Below, one piece after another: positions 17,830 to 27,298 of a DNA stretch of 64,000 bases. The notes under the pieces were generated by a model, which saw only the letters and a program-made list of their open reading frames with translations, searched no databases and had not been told where the DNA came from. Each line of letters begins with the position of its first letter. Position 1 is the stretch's first letter. The stretch is from Bacteroidota bacterium (lineage in GTDB: Bacteria; Bacteroidota; Bacteroidia; Cytophagales; Cytophagaceae): contig JAEWYS010000014.1 in assembly GCA_023458555.1 (NCBI GenBank), forward strand, positions 62,001 through 126,000. Direction: 5' to 3'. The position numbers were made by a program, and so were the translations under genes.

Positions 17830-18945
17830 TTATACCCTCACCAGACGTATTAGTGGTTCAAAGGAATATAATGCCGGCCTTCTGCCCGCAGCAACTTCTT
17901 TTTGTACCAAATATCCTCTGTCTGTCAACTTCTTAATAACTCCGGTGACAGTAGCTGCTGGAATTTGTGTCGTGCTAACAAATTTATTGTTCCTAAAAAC
18001 GGGGTTGGTAAAAATAAAATCAAGAATAACAACGCTCCATTTGGAAGAAAGCAAATCTGTAAATACGGTTTTCATTTCTTCATATAAACTTCTGATGCGT
18101 TCTGATGTCTCCAGATTTCGAGTTGCCTGTTGCGTTACCGCAGTTAAGAAAAATTTAATCCATCCATTCCAATCGTTATTTTGGGAGACATTTCTCATCG
18201 CTTCTATGTACTCATCTTTATGCTCTTCAAAATATCCACTTATGTAAAAATGAGGTTGGGATAAAACACCAAATTTCCATAATAAAAGCGTGATGATCAT
18301 TCTTCCTATTCTGCCGTTTCCATCCTTAAACGGGTGTAATGCTTCAAATTCCACGTGGACTAGAGCAGTCTTTATCAATGCAGGTGAATTATTATTTTCT
18401 ATATAATTGATCAATTCATTCAAACCATCATCTAATTTTTCAGGGCTTATAGGAATGAATTGAATCTTTTTGGCTGCACGGTCTGCCAAAAAGTTTTGTT
18501 CCTTTTTAAATTCTCCCGGAGACTTTGCAGCTCCTCTGCCAAAAGACAATAATTGCTGATGCATCTGCCTGATAAAACTGAGCGAAAAATTATACCCGTC
18601 TTCTAAAGCAAACTGAGCATTTTTCAATGCTCTTTGGTATAAAATGGTTTCTACCACATCTGCTCTCGTGTTTTCTGGAAGGCCTCCATCACTATCAGCC
18701 TCATATTGCAAAATCTCATCGATCGTACTGATCGTACCCTCTATTCTGGAAGATAAAACGGCCTCCTGGTTCCGAAGCGGGGCCAGCAACAACTCACTAT
18801 TGTGCAAGCTTTTAATCATTTGATCAAACCGGGCCAAAGTCTCTGTTGCACTGATTAATTCTTGTATAAAGAACTCATAATTGATATTATGCGGTGGAAA
18901 TTGATCATAATGATATCGTACTGCATTCTCTAAATTAAAATCCAT
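17830..18945 (-). CDS. Fic family adenylyltransferase (class II, self-inhibited) with C-terminal winged helix
   Basis: A 371-residue Fic protein that would transfer AMP from ATP to a target protein. The inhibitory motif S-x-x-x-E-G is at SSRIEG (Ser65, Glu69, Gly70) before the Fic core, marking class II. The catalytic loop is HPFKDGNGR (His204 onward). The last 60 residues (TVTGVIKKLTDRGYLVQKE) look like a winged-helix DNA-binding domain. ATG 18945 (MDFNLENAVRYHY) matches the usual family start; an upstream frame reaches 18975. It is a lone gene with a palindrome at its promoter that its own winged helix might bind. Confidence 0.9.
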   Translation of the reverse strand: MDFNLENAVRYHYDQFPPHNINYEFFIQELISATETLARFDQMIKSLHNSELLLAPLRNQEAVLSSRIEGTISTIDEILQYEADSDGGLPENTRADVVETILYQRALKNAQFALEDGYNFSLSFIRQMHQQLLSFGRGAAKSPGEFKKEQNFLADRAAKKIQFIPISPEKLDDGLNELINYIENNNSPALIKTALVHVEFEALHPFKDGNGRIGRMIITLLLWKFGVLSQPHFYISGYFEEHKDEYIEAMRNVSQNNDWNGWIKFFLTAVTQQATRNLETSERIRSLYEEMKTVFTDLLSSKWSVVILDFIFTNPVFRNNKFVSTTQIPAATVTGVIKKLTDRGYLVQKEVAAGRRPALYSFEPLIRLVRV

Positions 18946-18964
18946 TTCGTTTGATTTGCTTACA

Positions 18965-19001
18965 CAAATGTACAAAAAACAGCAAACAAACTAATTTGTT
19001 T
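18965..19001 (-). promoter_or_regulatory. Promoter -7 element and 18-bp inverted repeat upstream of fic
   Basis: On the minus strand TACATTTG (18972-18965) fits TAnnTTTG, 20 bases before the chosen ATG. Just upstream, AAACAAA (18984-18990) and TTTGTTT (18995-19001) form an exact inverted repeat around CTAA, where a repressor would cover the promoter. The rest of the 250-base gap up to 19225 is AT-rich with no gene seen. Confidence 0.42.
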
Positions 19002-19225
19002 ACAAAAAATCAAAAAATTATAAAGTCAAAAATTATAATCTAAATCTTAACTACGATATTCTTCAAAAAATCGTAATCAAACAATCTTGCTTTCAAAAGT
19101 TGTAAACAACTATTTTTAATTTCATTATTTACAACAAAACCGAAAACAAACATAGTTGCCTTCATAAATTAAATACAAAAGCATTTGTCTTCAGAATCAT
19201 CTATGCAAATACTGATACATGGATA

Positions 19226-20299
19226 TCATATAGTACACTCTTCCACCACAGCTTTCAGCTCCTCATAAAAATCGGCCGGATCAAACGTTTCTCTGGTACA
19301 GCAACAGCCTATTCCTTTTTCTATCAATTTGCCGGAAAGCCGGCGGCCGATTACAACCAGACGGGAAAGACGAGCTTCCCCTTGCTGCCACTCTCCCCCG
19401 GATTCAGTAAGGAACTGATTATTTACTCCCTGCAATATTACTTTATGCTCTGTGGACCAGAAATACAAGATGCCTTTAGTGCGATAAATTTCCATATCAC
19501 TTTCATTGAGCAGCAGGCGCATAAAAATGGTAAAGCGGATGGGGTCCAGCGCCTCCCGAAATTCAAAAGAAAGGCTGGTAACGGAAGCATGCAGCGAACC
19601 TGAAGATAGTACGGAAGAAGGGGAAGCGCTCTGTTCAGCCGGACGAAGCCCTGCCGGGCGAACTTTGGCAAAATCGCCGTTTGCAAGCAGCTTCCCGGAT
19701 GAAAATCCCTGCAATTGAAGTAAAGCCGGATCCGGCACTGTAGCCAGCTCGCTCAGCCACAACCTCGTATCTGGATTCATACGCTTTACAATATTCTGTA
19801 CTGCCTCTGTGATATAGGGATCGGTCTGATCGGTCTTGGTAAGAATAACCGCATCCGCCAGGGCAATCTGCCTGACAGCTACAGCTTCCCTTTCCAGCTG
19901 CTGCTCTATAAAACGGCAATCAGCCAGGGCAACAATACCGTCCACTTCAAAAAAAGCTGCAATCTCCGGATCATTCAGGAAGCTCAGCGCCACCGGACCC
20001 GGATCTGCAACACCTGTTGTCTCCAGTAAGATATGATCCGGCTTATGTCCCGAATTGATCAGCTTATGCAACACTTCAGCCAGCGCACTGTTCAGTGTAC
20101 AGCATACACATCCGTTGGCCAGCTCATAGATTCCTTCATCCACTCCTACCACCAGCTCACTATCAATCATCGTTTCACCAAACTCATTTTCAATAACGGC
20201 AAATTTGCTATCCGGAAAAAACCGGATAAGCTTATTGAGAAAAGTAGTCTTACCCGCTCCGAGAAAGCCGGTAATAATCGTAACCGGAAGTTTTTTCAT
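19226..20299 (-). CDS. CobW/COG0523 family metallochaperone GTPase
   Basis: A 357-residue G3E GTPase. Walker A GFLGAGKTT (11-19), the metal-binding CVCC (64-67) inside the GCVCC motif that defines COG0523, the switch segment LLETTGVADPGP, guanine motif TKTD and a CobW_C domain in the last 100 residues. A low-complexity Ser/Pro-rich linker lies near 215-240, and a CCC motif near the C-terminus could bind metal. These proteins load zinc, cobalt or other metals on client enzymes. No Zur box or client gene is evident, so the metal is unknown. It is divergent from the GH9-like gene by 79 bases. Confidence 0.88.
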   Translation of the reverse strand: MKKLPVTIITGFLGAGKTTFLNKLIRFFPDSKFAVIENEFGETMIDSELVVGVDEGIYELANGCVCCTLNSALAEVLHKLINSGHKPDHILLETTGVADPGPVALSFLNDPEIAAFFEVDGIVALADCRFIEQQLEREAVAVRQIALADAVILTKTDQTDPYITEAVQNIVKRMNPDTRLWLSELATVPDPALLQLQGFSSGKLLANGDFAKVRPAGLRPAEQSASPSSVLSSGSLHASVTSLSFEFREALDPIRFTIFMRLLLNESDMEIYRTKGILYFWSTEHKVILQGVNNQFLTESGGEWQQGEARLSRLVVIGRRLSGKLIEKGIGCCCTRETFDPADFYEELKAVVEECTI

Positions 20300-20378
20300 A
20301 CAACACCTAATTCAAACATTAAGTCTCTTCCGGCGATTATAATCCATACCCGTATCGCCGGACAAACTAAAATAATAA

Positions 20379-22196
20379 ATGCGTTCAATAATCCCATGGA
20401 TTGCAGCATCAATACTTTTCAGTGCATTCCGGACCGAGGCACAGGAATCCGAGCTTGACAAAATCCTGCAGGGCAATATCCCGGCCTCTGTCCGATACAT
20501 TGTGCCCGACAGTCTTTCCTGGACTCCGCCCGCCAAAAATCAGATCATAGCAGCCAGAGAGCTGAAGCCCGTTTTACCACATGCCGGTTTTCATCCCCTT
20601 GCAGAAAAAAAGGCTGTCCTTTGGACCAATGCCCTTTCTGAAACAGGATCATTTGAAGTCAAAGACCTCACAAGCGACAGTATCGTATACAAAGATTCAT
20701 TACAGTCATGGGGATTTCATCCATGGGGCGGCAACAATCTGATTGCAGATTTCAGTGCACTGCAAACCCCTGGATGTTACCAGCTGCACATCCGGCTGAA
20801 TAATACCGCCCGGGAAAGCTTCTCCGATGCCTTCGACATCCGCTTTTCTGTTTTTCAGGACCTGGCAGCAAACGCTTTCCGCTGGTTTTTAAGCCAGCAG
20901 TGTGATGCGCAGACCTGTCCGCTGCACCGCCGTCCCGATGAGGACGGAGGCTGGCACAATGATGGTTTTCTTAATAAAGAGCCGTCAGAGAGTCTTCTGT
21001 CTCTTTTCGCACTCTCCCGTCATTTCACATTTTTAGAAATAACCAGTCCGGCACTGGCTGACTCGGTCAGAAATATGGTCACAGATCAGCTCGGAAAGCT
21101 ATATGATTTCACAGAGTCTTCCCGCTCCCTGTATTCTGTCGCCTCCAACAAGCCGGATTACACTCAGGCCTTTAAAATAACAACTATCTATTCAACAATA
21201 ATTTACACAGCAGACAAATTATATATCTCTCATCATCAGCTACCCCTCCTGCGTACTATCAGTACAGAGTGCGACCAGCTGGACAAAGCAATAAAAGATC
21301 AGTCCTTCACTGCTTTTGCACGTAACAATTATATTGACTCTCAATCCTGGTTATTGCAGTATGCAATAGCCCGCTATCAGTCTACCAGCCGCAAAAAGTA
21401 CCTGTATCTTGCAAAATCAGCGGTAAAACTCATACTGGCTGCTCAGGATACATCAGGACTTTTTTTTTCCACTCCGGAGCATTTCTGGCTTAGCCCCGAT
21501 CCCTCTCTTCCGTTTATGGCCTTATCATCCTATTTTATATTAAAGGAAAAACTACCATACAAAGAAGAAATAGCCCGGGCATTCCGTCTGTATGCAATAC
21601 AGCTTATTGATACATCTCTGTTAAGCCCCATGGGACATGCCGGCCATACACATACGCCGTTAATCAACTCCCGTACCGCAGGCTTCAATTCCTGGCTGCT
21701 GGCTTTCACCTATAGCCTGTACAAAGAGGATGTTTTTCTCAATACAGCCATACATACCTTCAACTGGATACTGGGCCTTAATCCGGCAGACCGATCCCTG
21801 CTGGCCGGTACTGGCAGGGATCCGGGAGCGTACCACCATCTGGCGGCTGATATTAATGGCTATCCCTCCGGGTGCCGGCCGGGAGGAGTTTTAAACGGTT
21901 TTACGGGTGGCCTTCCCGGCCTTACTCCGCTCCATGAAGTAACGCCGCCTTGTGATTATGTCATCGGTTATAAGCTTCCCGCAATTTATCCGGTGCTGGA
22001 CACTGACACAGGCAAAACCAGCGCTTCGCTCACCAACGGATATCATACCACAAACAATGCATGGTTTATTATGGCAGCTAGGCTACTGGATCAGCTTACT
22101 GCCCGGAATACCTGTCCGGGAAAAGAACTTTCCTCAGAAATGACAGGTTTTATGAAAGAAAAAAGGAGGTCAATGTGCGATTTCAGGAAAAGATAA
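20379..22196 (+). CDS. GH9-like secreted protein with altered catalytic positions
   Basis: A 605-residue exported protein: signal peptide to about 22, an Ig-like cellulase N-terminal domain (about 60-155), then an (alpha/alpha)6 GH9-like domain. GH9 enzymes have a W-H-D-A-G-D motif holding the catalytic base; here it reads WHNDGF (192-197). The catalytic acid, Glu in a T-N-E motif near the C-terminus, is replaced in TTNNAW (Asn560). The LNP..G segment before it (LNPADRSLLAGTGRDPGAYHH) is recognisable but divergent. It may bind rather than cut glycans, or use an altered mechanism. The last 22 bases overlap the next gene. Confidence 0.7.
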   Translation: MRSIIPWIAASILFSAFRTEAQESELDKILQGNIPASVRYIVPDSLSWTPPAKNQIIAARELKPVLPHAGFHPLAEKKAVLWTNALSETGSFEVKDLTSDSIVYKDSLQSWGFHPWGGNNLIADFSALQTPGCYQLHIRLNNTARESFSDAFDIRFSVFQDLAANAFRWFLSQQCDAQTCPLHRRPDEDGGWHNDGFLNKEPSESLLSLFALSRHFTFLEITSPALADSVRNMVTDQLGKLYDFTESSRSLYSVASNKPDYTQAFKITTIYSTIIYTADKLYISHHQLPLLRTISTECDQLDKAIKDQSFTAFARNNYIDSQSWLLQYAIARYQSTSRKKYLYLAKSAVKLILAAQDTSGLFFSTPEHFWLSPDPSLPFMALSSYFILKEKLPYKEEIARAFRLYAIQLIDTSLLSPMGHAGHTHTPLINSRTAGFNSWLLAFTYSLYKEDVFLNTAIHTFNWILGLNPADRSLLAGTGRDPGAYHHLAADINGYPSGCRPGGVLNGFTGGLPGLTPLHEVTPPCDYVIGYKLPAIYPVLDTDTGKTSASLTNGYHTTNNAWFIMAARLLDQLTARNTCPGKELSSEMTGFMKEKRRSMCDFRKR

Positions 22197-22783
22197 AAAA
22201 CTGGATTCAAACCGGAATATTCAATAAACTGCCGGGATCGCAGCCCCAAAGCTCGATTTATCTGAGCAAAAAAAAATTTACTGATCCGGGCAATGCCTCA
22301 CTGGCTTTTATACATGCAAGGGAAAAGCTGTTTAATATCAATGGCTGGAACAATGTACGGACACTTGGGAAAACGGTATTTACTCTTTTTGAGGAAAACG
22401 GAAAAATCTCCAAAGCAGTAAAAGCCAAAGTAGGTCAGTATATACGCATATCCTCTTCCGGACCTTTTCCGCCGATTTGGGTGATGATACACGAAGTTTT
22501 TGAAGGGTTCAATATTGCCGAATTTATCGTCAGACCTGCTGCCAGTCCGTTGAATCATCCGGAACCTTATGAACGTTTTTATACCTCTGAGGCAACCGGA
22601 GTTTTTCGTGTTACCCTAAGTGAAAACATTCTGCAGGCATACAAAGAAGGTAACAATGACGATACCCTGTTTGAAAACACGTATAACAGCATAAACAGCC
22701 CTAAACTGGTCGCCTTAAACAGTGCATGGTACTATTATCAAAAATATCGCTGGAAACATTTGACAGATTACCTTATTCATTGA
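22175..22783 (+). CDS. Conserved Bacteroidota hypothetical protein
   Basis: A 202-residue protein with no signal peptide. The middle, W-N-N-V-R-T-L-G-K-T-V-F-T-L then G-Q-Y-I-R-I-S and PPIWVMIHEV, resembles a hypothetical family with a small beta domain seen in Bacteroidota; no function is known to me. Translation begins at GTG 22175, 4 bases after AAAGGAGGT (22162-22170), an unusually strong SD sequence for this phylum that lies inside the 3' end of the GH9-like gene. The overlap implies coupled expression. Confidence 0.65.
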   Translation: MRFQEKIKNWIQTGIFNKLPGSQPQSSIYLSKKKFTDPGNASLAFIHAREKLFNINGWNNVRTLGKTVFTLFEENGKISKAVKAKVGQYIRISSSGPFPPIWVMIHEVFEGFNIAEFIVRPAASPLNHPEPYERFYTSEATGVFRVTLSENILQAYKEGNNDDTLFENTYNSINSPKLVALNSAWYYYQKYRWKHLTDYLIH

Positions 22784-22822
22784 TATGTTTAGCCTGTCAA
22801 ATTTATTAACCTGAAAATACTC

Positions 22823-23350
22823 ATGACTGAATTGGGAATCGGATCACGCGTCAATCATCCGGTATATGGCGAAGGAGTAGTGTGCGCCGTACGTTTTAAA
22901 ACATACAAAATAAGCTTTATAGGTAAAGGCATTGTTGAGATTGACAAATCGTTTGACAAGCTGGAAATCATTGAAGAAGTCAACGAAGACGGAAACATTC
23001 AGATCACGGATGTCCGTGAAATGCTGACCGATATATTGTACAAATGGGCCGATGTCTCAGAAGTCATTCAGATGGGTGATCGCTGGAACAAGGGAAAAAT
23101 GATCCTCAAACCCTATAATGATGATCTTGCTCCCAAAGAAATTCCGATTGAAACATTTTTTCATAAAATAGTCATGCTGCGCGACCGCCTCAGGGTGCTC
23201 GAGCAAAAAATCAATGCGCACAAAGGACTTACCGAAGAGGAAAAAATAGAAATGCAGCAGTACATTACCCGTACTTACGGCAGCCTTACTACTTTTAATG
23301 TTTTGTTTAAATACAAGGAAGATTATTTTGTAGGCCAGAAAAGTGAATAA
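22823..23350 (+). CDS. Conserved hypothetical protein with N-terminal Tudor/SH3-like barrel
   Basis: A 175-residue cytoplasmic protein. Residues 4-48 (GIGSRVNHPVYGEGVV, VRFKTYKISFIGKG) resemble the small barrel at the end of UvrD-type helicases and related RNA polymerase-binding domains. The remainder is helical and charged, with a coiled-coil-like stretch around residues 115-145. No catalytic motif is visible. ATG 22823 fits the domain start. It follows the previous gene by 39 bases in the same direction. Confidence 0.68.
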   Translation: MTELGIGSRVNHPVYGEGVVCAVRFKTYKISFIGKGIVEIDKSFDKLEIIEEVNEDGNIQITDVREMLTDILYKWADVSEVIQMGDRWNKGKMILKPYNDDLAPKEIPIETFFHKIVMLRDRLRVLEQKINAHKGLTEEEKIEMQQYITRTYGSLTTFNVLFKYKEDYFVGQKSE

Positions 23351-23475
23351 ATAACCCGGCCCGGCAGACCTTATCGGACGGATATGACCAACCATATATA
23401 ATGGCTGTACTCCGGCTGTCATATGTGGCTCGTCTGTACCGTACAAATTTCATTAAAGTCCCTAATACATTATCC

Positions 23476-24330
23476 ATGAGCTCCCCAAAAACAACGCTTC
23501 GTAACCTGGTTATCTTTGCCGTCATTGTAATCCTCAGCGGCTGGATCGGACATGGACTGGACCTGCTGGCAGGAAACCATTCCGGCGAAACACCGGGAAT
23601 GCTGCTATGGCTGGTACTACCGCTGATTACCATGCTGATCCTGCGCACATTTGCCGGAGATGGCTGGAAAGACGCCGGATTAAAACCAATGCTCAAAGGT
23701 AATATACGCTGGTACCTGATTGCCCTTGCTGCCTACCCGGTTATCACAGTGCTGGTACTTCTTACAGGCCGGCTGACCGGATGGATCTCCTTTGACAATT
23801 TCAGCAGCACATTGTTTTTAAATGCCTTTGCGGTTGCTCTTATTCCCAATTTTATAAAAAATATCCCGGAAGAATTTGTCTGGAGAGGATATCTTACCCC
23901 GAAGGTAGTTTCCCTGAAGCTGAACGATTTCATGGTTTACCTGATTGTAGGTTCTATCTGGGCATTATGGCATATTCCGTATTATCTCTTTTTCCTTGAT
24001 GAGTCGGCTATTCAAAGCGTAACCAGTCTTCATAAGCTACATTTCATGCTGCTGTCAATCCCCGTGATGATTGTATGGACTGTTGCCTATGTCGAGCTAC
24101 GTCTGCTGACTGGCTCGGTCTGGCCTCTCGTAGTGATGCACACAATTGAAGACGCGTTTGTCAATCCTTTACTTCTGGATGGATACATACATATTTCCGC
24201 TGACAAGGAGCTATGGATTTCTCCTATATACGGCTGCCTGAGCATTCTGCTTTACGGGCTGCTTGGGCTCGGGCTGAGAAAAATCAGAAAAAAGAAAGCC
24301 GGCAGCGCTATGATGTATCATGCTTGCTGA
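23476..24330 (+). CDS. CPBP family intramembrane metalloprotease
   Basis: A 284-residue multi-helix membrane protein of the CAAX-protease/bacteriocin-processing (ABI) family. The three family motifs are visible: EExxxR in PEEFVWRGYL (Glu132, Glu133, Arg137), F/W-x-x-x-H in WALWHIPYY, and the late His in VVMHTIEDAF. These provide the glutamate-histidine metal site. ATG 23476 (MSSPKTTLRNLVIF) starts just before the first helix; an upstream ATG at 23401 would add an unlikely Arg-rich leader. The substrate is unknown. Confidence 0.85.
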   Translation: MSSPKTTLRNLVIFAVIVILSGWIGHGLDLLAGNHSGETPGMLLWLVLPLITMLILRTFAGDGWKDAGLKPMLKGNIRWYLIALAAYPVITVLVLLTGRLTGWISFDNFSSTLFLNAFAVALIPNFIKNIPEEFVWRGYLTPKVVSLKLNDFMVYLIVGSIWALWHIPYYLFFLDESAIQSVTSLHKLHFMLLSIPVMIVWTVAYVELRLLTGSVWPLVVMHTIEDAFVNPLLLDGYIHISADKELWISPIYGCLSILLYGLLGLGLRKIRKKKAGSAMMYHAC

Positions 24331-24493
24331 TTCAAAAATACCTCTGCATATAACCCCCAAAATAGTATTTCGTTTTCTGAAGGGAAATATAAATCTTATT
24401 TGTACTTTGGTCACAGGAACTTAAGAACCGAATCCTCTGTAAACTAAAAAGCTAATCACATATTTTATTTAACCTAAAATCTGCCATACTGGT

Positions 24494-24934
24494 ATGATAC
24501 ACCGAATTGAACGCTTCCAGCAGGAAGATGCAGAAGCAGTTACCGACTGCTGGCTTCAAAGCACCAAACAAGCACATCCTTTCATTGATTCCGCCTACTG
24601 GGAAAATCATCAGGAAGCAATGATAAAACAGTATCTGCCCGACTCGGAAACATGGGTCTTTAAAAACGGGGCCAATGAAACAGGCGGTTTTTATTCACTA
24701 ACCGGCAATCATTTGAAAGCGCTCTTTGTAAGACCGGAGCTGCAAAACTCAGGAATCGGATCTCTGATGATGGAAAAGATCAAAAGCTCCCGCAGAGAAG
24801 TAGTACTTCATGTATACAAAAGCAACCGGAATGCGATACAATTTTATGAAAAACACGGGTTTGCCGTACAAGCCGAACAGACAGACAGTAAAACCAACCA
24901 GCCTGAACTGATTATGAAGTGGAAGCAGGCATAA
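24494..24934 (+). CDS. GNAT family N-acetyltransferase
   Basis: A 146-residue GNAT-fold enzyme. The acetyl-CoA pyrophosphate-binding motif is seen as LFVRPELQNSGIGSLMM (R/Q-x-x-G-x-G type), followed by VLHVYKSNRNAIQFYEKHGF, the usual motif B. It resembles the YjaB group. The acceptor is unknown. It is monocistronic, with a shared terminator before the convergent universal stress protein. Confidence 0.85.
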   Translation: MIHRIERFQQEDAEAVTDCWLQSTKQAHPFIDSAYWENHQEAMIKQYLPDSETWVFKNGANETGGFYSLTGNHLKALFVRPELQNSGIGSLMMEKIKSSRREVVLHVYKSNRNAIQFYEKHGFAVQAEQTDSKTNQPELIMKWKQA

Positions 24935-24952
24935 GCTCCTTTTGTTCCCCAA

Positions 24953-24990
24953 AACAATAAAGACTTTCTTAAAAGAAAGCCTTTATTGTT
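24953..24990. terminator. Bidirectional terminator between GNAT and universal stress genes
   Basis: AACAATAAAGaCTTTCT pairs with AGAAAGcCTTTATTGTT with one mismatch over 17 positions, in the 74-base gap between two convergent genes. A and T runs flank it on both sides. Confidence 0.78.
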
Positions 24991-25008
24991 AAATCAATCC
25001 GGTCCCTA

Positions 25009-25836
25009 TTACGGAAGGACTACCAGAGGCGTATCACCCTCATAAACAAGCTCATTGATCAAAAATTTCTTAAACAACTGATTGCTGTACAGCTGAGAGC
25101 CTTTCTGCACCACCAGCAGCTCATTTGATTTATTACTTATAATATTTTTAAGATTGCTGTATACATTATCCCCCTGATAAACATCGTAATCAACCTGAAC
25201 AATATCAGCATACCGGGTGCTCATATCCTGCAGATAGCTACGCATCTCTATGATGTCATCATCCTGCCCGGCCAGAGATATAAAAACCACTTTTTTCGTT
25301 TCTGATTTTACAAACTCCAGGAACTCTCTGAATCTGACATCATTCAGCGGATACTTTTCACTAATGGCAACATATATTTTTTCGGGTAAAAACTGTCCGA
25401 TATTTTTCGGAATTGCCACAGCAACATTTTCTATGGATTCAATCACCTGAACAGCGACACTTCCGATAAACAGTTTTTTCAGGATTCCGGTGCCTTTCAG
25501 GCCTAAGAGGACCAGCTGGGAAAAAGACTCTTTGAGAAGCTTATCAAGGATCGTTTCCATATCCTTTTCAGAAGCATAATATTCAATACCTTCTTCTGTA
25601 TTCAACGCGTAATCTGCCAGAACCCTCATTTTCTTCACAGCTTCCTCATTGGCAGCTACAGCCAGTTCCTCCTTATCCTCTTTTCCGGCCATACCGGGAG
25701 CCAGCACAGTAGTCTGATGTACCAGCAAAAGTCTTGCATTTATCCTGCTGCACCACGAATAGGCATAGCGAAGCAATGTATTGGAATACTCTGAAAAATC
25801 AATCAGGACAATGAGACGTTTATTGGTACTTTCCAT
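25009..25836 (-). CDS. Tandem-domain universal stress protein
   Basis: A 275-residue protein with two UspA-like domains. The first (1 to about 145) has the beta-1 start RLIVLIDFSEYSNTLLRYA and the ATP-binding-like G-x-x-G motif near LLGLKGTGILKKLFIGSVA; the second (150-275) is degenerate. Start at ATG 25836 (MESTNKRLIVL), the last of several in-frame options (TTG 25866, ATG 25854), because it directly precedes the first strand. The role in stress is by family only. Confidence 0.82.
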   Translation of the reverse strand: MESTNKRLIVLIDFSEYSNTLLRYAYSWCSRINARLLLVHQTTVLAPGMAGKEDKEELAVAANEEAVKKMRVLADYALNTEEGIEYYASEKDMETILDKLLKESFSQLVLLGLKGTGILKKLFIGSVAVQVIESIENVAVAIPKNIGQFLPEKIYVAISEKYPLNDVRFREFLEFVKSETKKVVFISLAGQDDDIIEMRSYLQDMSTRYADIVQVDYDVYQGDNVYSNLKNIISNKSNELLVVQKGSQLYSNQLFKKFLINELVYEGDTPLVVLP

Positions 25837-25954
25837 ATAAAAAACTTTTTGCATTGGGAGCAGCAAACATTATACCGTTATAATCAAAAAAGGATTTCCT
25901 TTTTTATCAGGAACTTAAACTACTATTTTAACTCGTACTACCAAAGACAGGCAT

Positions 25955-27193
25955 TCAGGATCCTTTCTTCTCAAAAAAGCATCCGTCCCCATAGCTCAGA
26001 AAACGGAACTGATGATCCAGAGCATACTGATATACTTTCCGCCAGTCGCCGCCGATAAACGAGGCAACCAGCATAACAAGAGTACTCTTTGGCTGATGAA
26101 AATTTGTAATCAGCTTACGGACCACTTTCCAGTCATAACCCGGCATAATCATTATGGAGGTGCGCGCCTGTAAACGCTCGATCCCGTTCCGTTCAAAATA
26201 TGCCAGCAATTGCCGGAAAGCATCTTCCACCGGTAATGGTGCCAGCTGATAAGCTTCCCACTGCCCCAGCGAAGGAGTCAGATCCGGAAAGGAAGCCAGT
26301 CTGCATCCCAGCCAATAGATACTTTCCAGAAAACGTGCGCTGGTAGTCCCGACTGCCACCATATTTTTGCCCGTACAGACAGCCTCAAGCAATCGGATCA
26401 GCAACGCCCTGTCCAGCAGAAGCTGTTCATCGTGCATGACATGATCACTGATTCTTTCGGACTTTACCGGTTTAAATGTACCTGCCCCCACATGCAATGT
26501 CAGATAATCGAAGGCGACCCCTTTAGCCCGGAGCCTGGCAAATATAGCTTCTGTAAAATGCAACCCTGCAGTAGGCGCTGCTACAGAGCCCTGATCCCTG
26601 GCATAAATAGTCTGGTAGGTAATCTTATCAGACTCTATGGCTTCCCTTTCAATGTACGGCGGCAGCGGAATCTTTCCTGCTGCTTCCAGTATATCAGCAA
26701 ATACAAAACGATCATCGTTCCAGGAAAGCCGGACCAGACACGTATCTTCCTCCCTTGCGGCCAGCTCGGCGAATAATGTCAGAGTCTCTCCTTCGATTTT
26801 CACTATTCGGCTCAGAACTTTTTCTTTCCATTTCTTCGCATTACCTACAAAACATCTCCATAGTACTTCTCCTCTGCTCTGCAAAGCAAGTGTCTGATCG
26901 AGGGTTTTATCAGCCGGTTCCAGGCAAAAAACTTCAATCTTTCTGGTTCCGGCAGAGGGTTCAAACTGCAATCGCGCCTGCACCACTCTTGAATTGTTGA
27001 AAACCATATAATCCTGACTATTCAGAAAATCTGCCACCCTGGAATAATAACTCTCCGTCAGCATCCCCTGCCGGTAGAGCAATAGCCTGGAACTCTCCCT
27101 GTCCGGGTTAGGCTCAAAAGCTATGGAAGAATCAGGCAGCGCATAATCAAATGCGTCAATTGCAAGATCTGAAACAAACACATCAGGATTCAT
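25955..27193 (-). CDS. queA: S-adenosylmethionine:tRNA ribosyltransferase-isomerase (QueA)
   Basis: Transfers and isomerises the ribosyl part of SAM onto preQ1 at the tRNA wobble base to give epoxyqueuosine. A 412-residue protein with family motifs FNNSRVVQARL, the signature VAAPTAGLHFT, LTLHVGAGTF, the TTSAR segment and NFHQPKSTLVMLVASF. Its length exceeds the about 350 of E. coli QueA, as is usual for the Bacteroidota form. No other queuosine gene is in the window. Confidence 0.94.
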   Translation of the reverse strand: MNPDVFVSDLAIDAFDYALPDSSIAFEPNPDRESSRLLLYRQGMLTESYYSRVADFLNSQDYMVFNNSRVVQARLQFEPSAGTRKIEVFCLEPADKTLDQTLALQSRGEVLWRCFVGNAKKWKEKVLSRIVKIEGETLTLFAELAAREEDTCLVRLSWNDDRFVFADILEAAGKIPLPPYIEREAIESDKITYQTIYARDQGSVAAPTAGLHFTEAIFARLRAKGVAFDYLTLHVGAGTFKPVKSERISDHVMHDEQLLLDRALLIRLLEAVCTGKNMVAVGTTSARFLESIYWLGCRLASFPDLTPSLGQWEAYQLAPLPVEDAFRQLLAYFERNGIERLQARTSIMIMPGYDWKVVRKLITNFHQPKSTLVMLVASFIGGDWRKVYQYALDHQFRFLSYGDGCFFEKKGS

Positions 27194-27298
27194 GACACGA
27201 AATTAGTGCAGATCGGCGAAACTTTCACTATTTAAGGCAAAGCAAACTTAAAACTCGGAAAAATTGTACTATTAGAGGGAATGTGGGAGGATAGGGCT

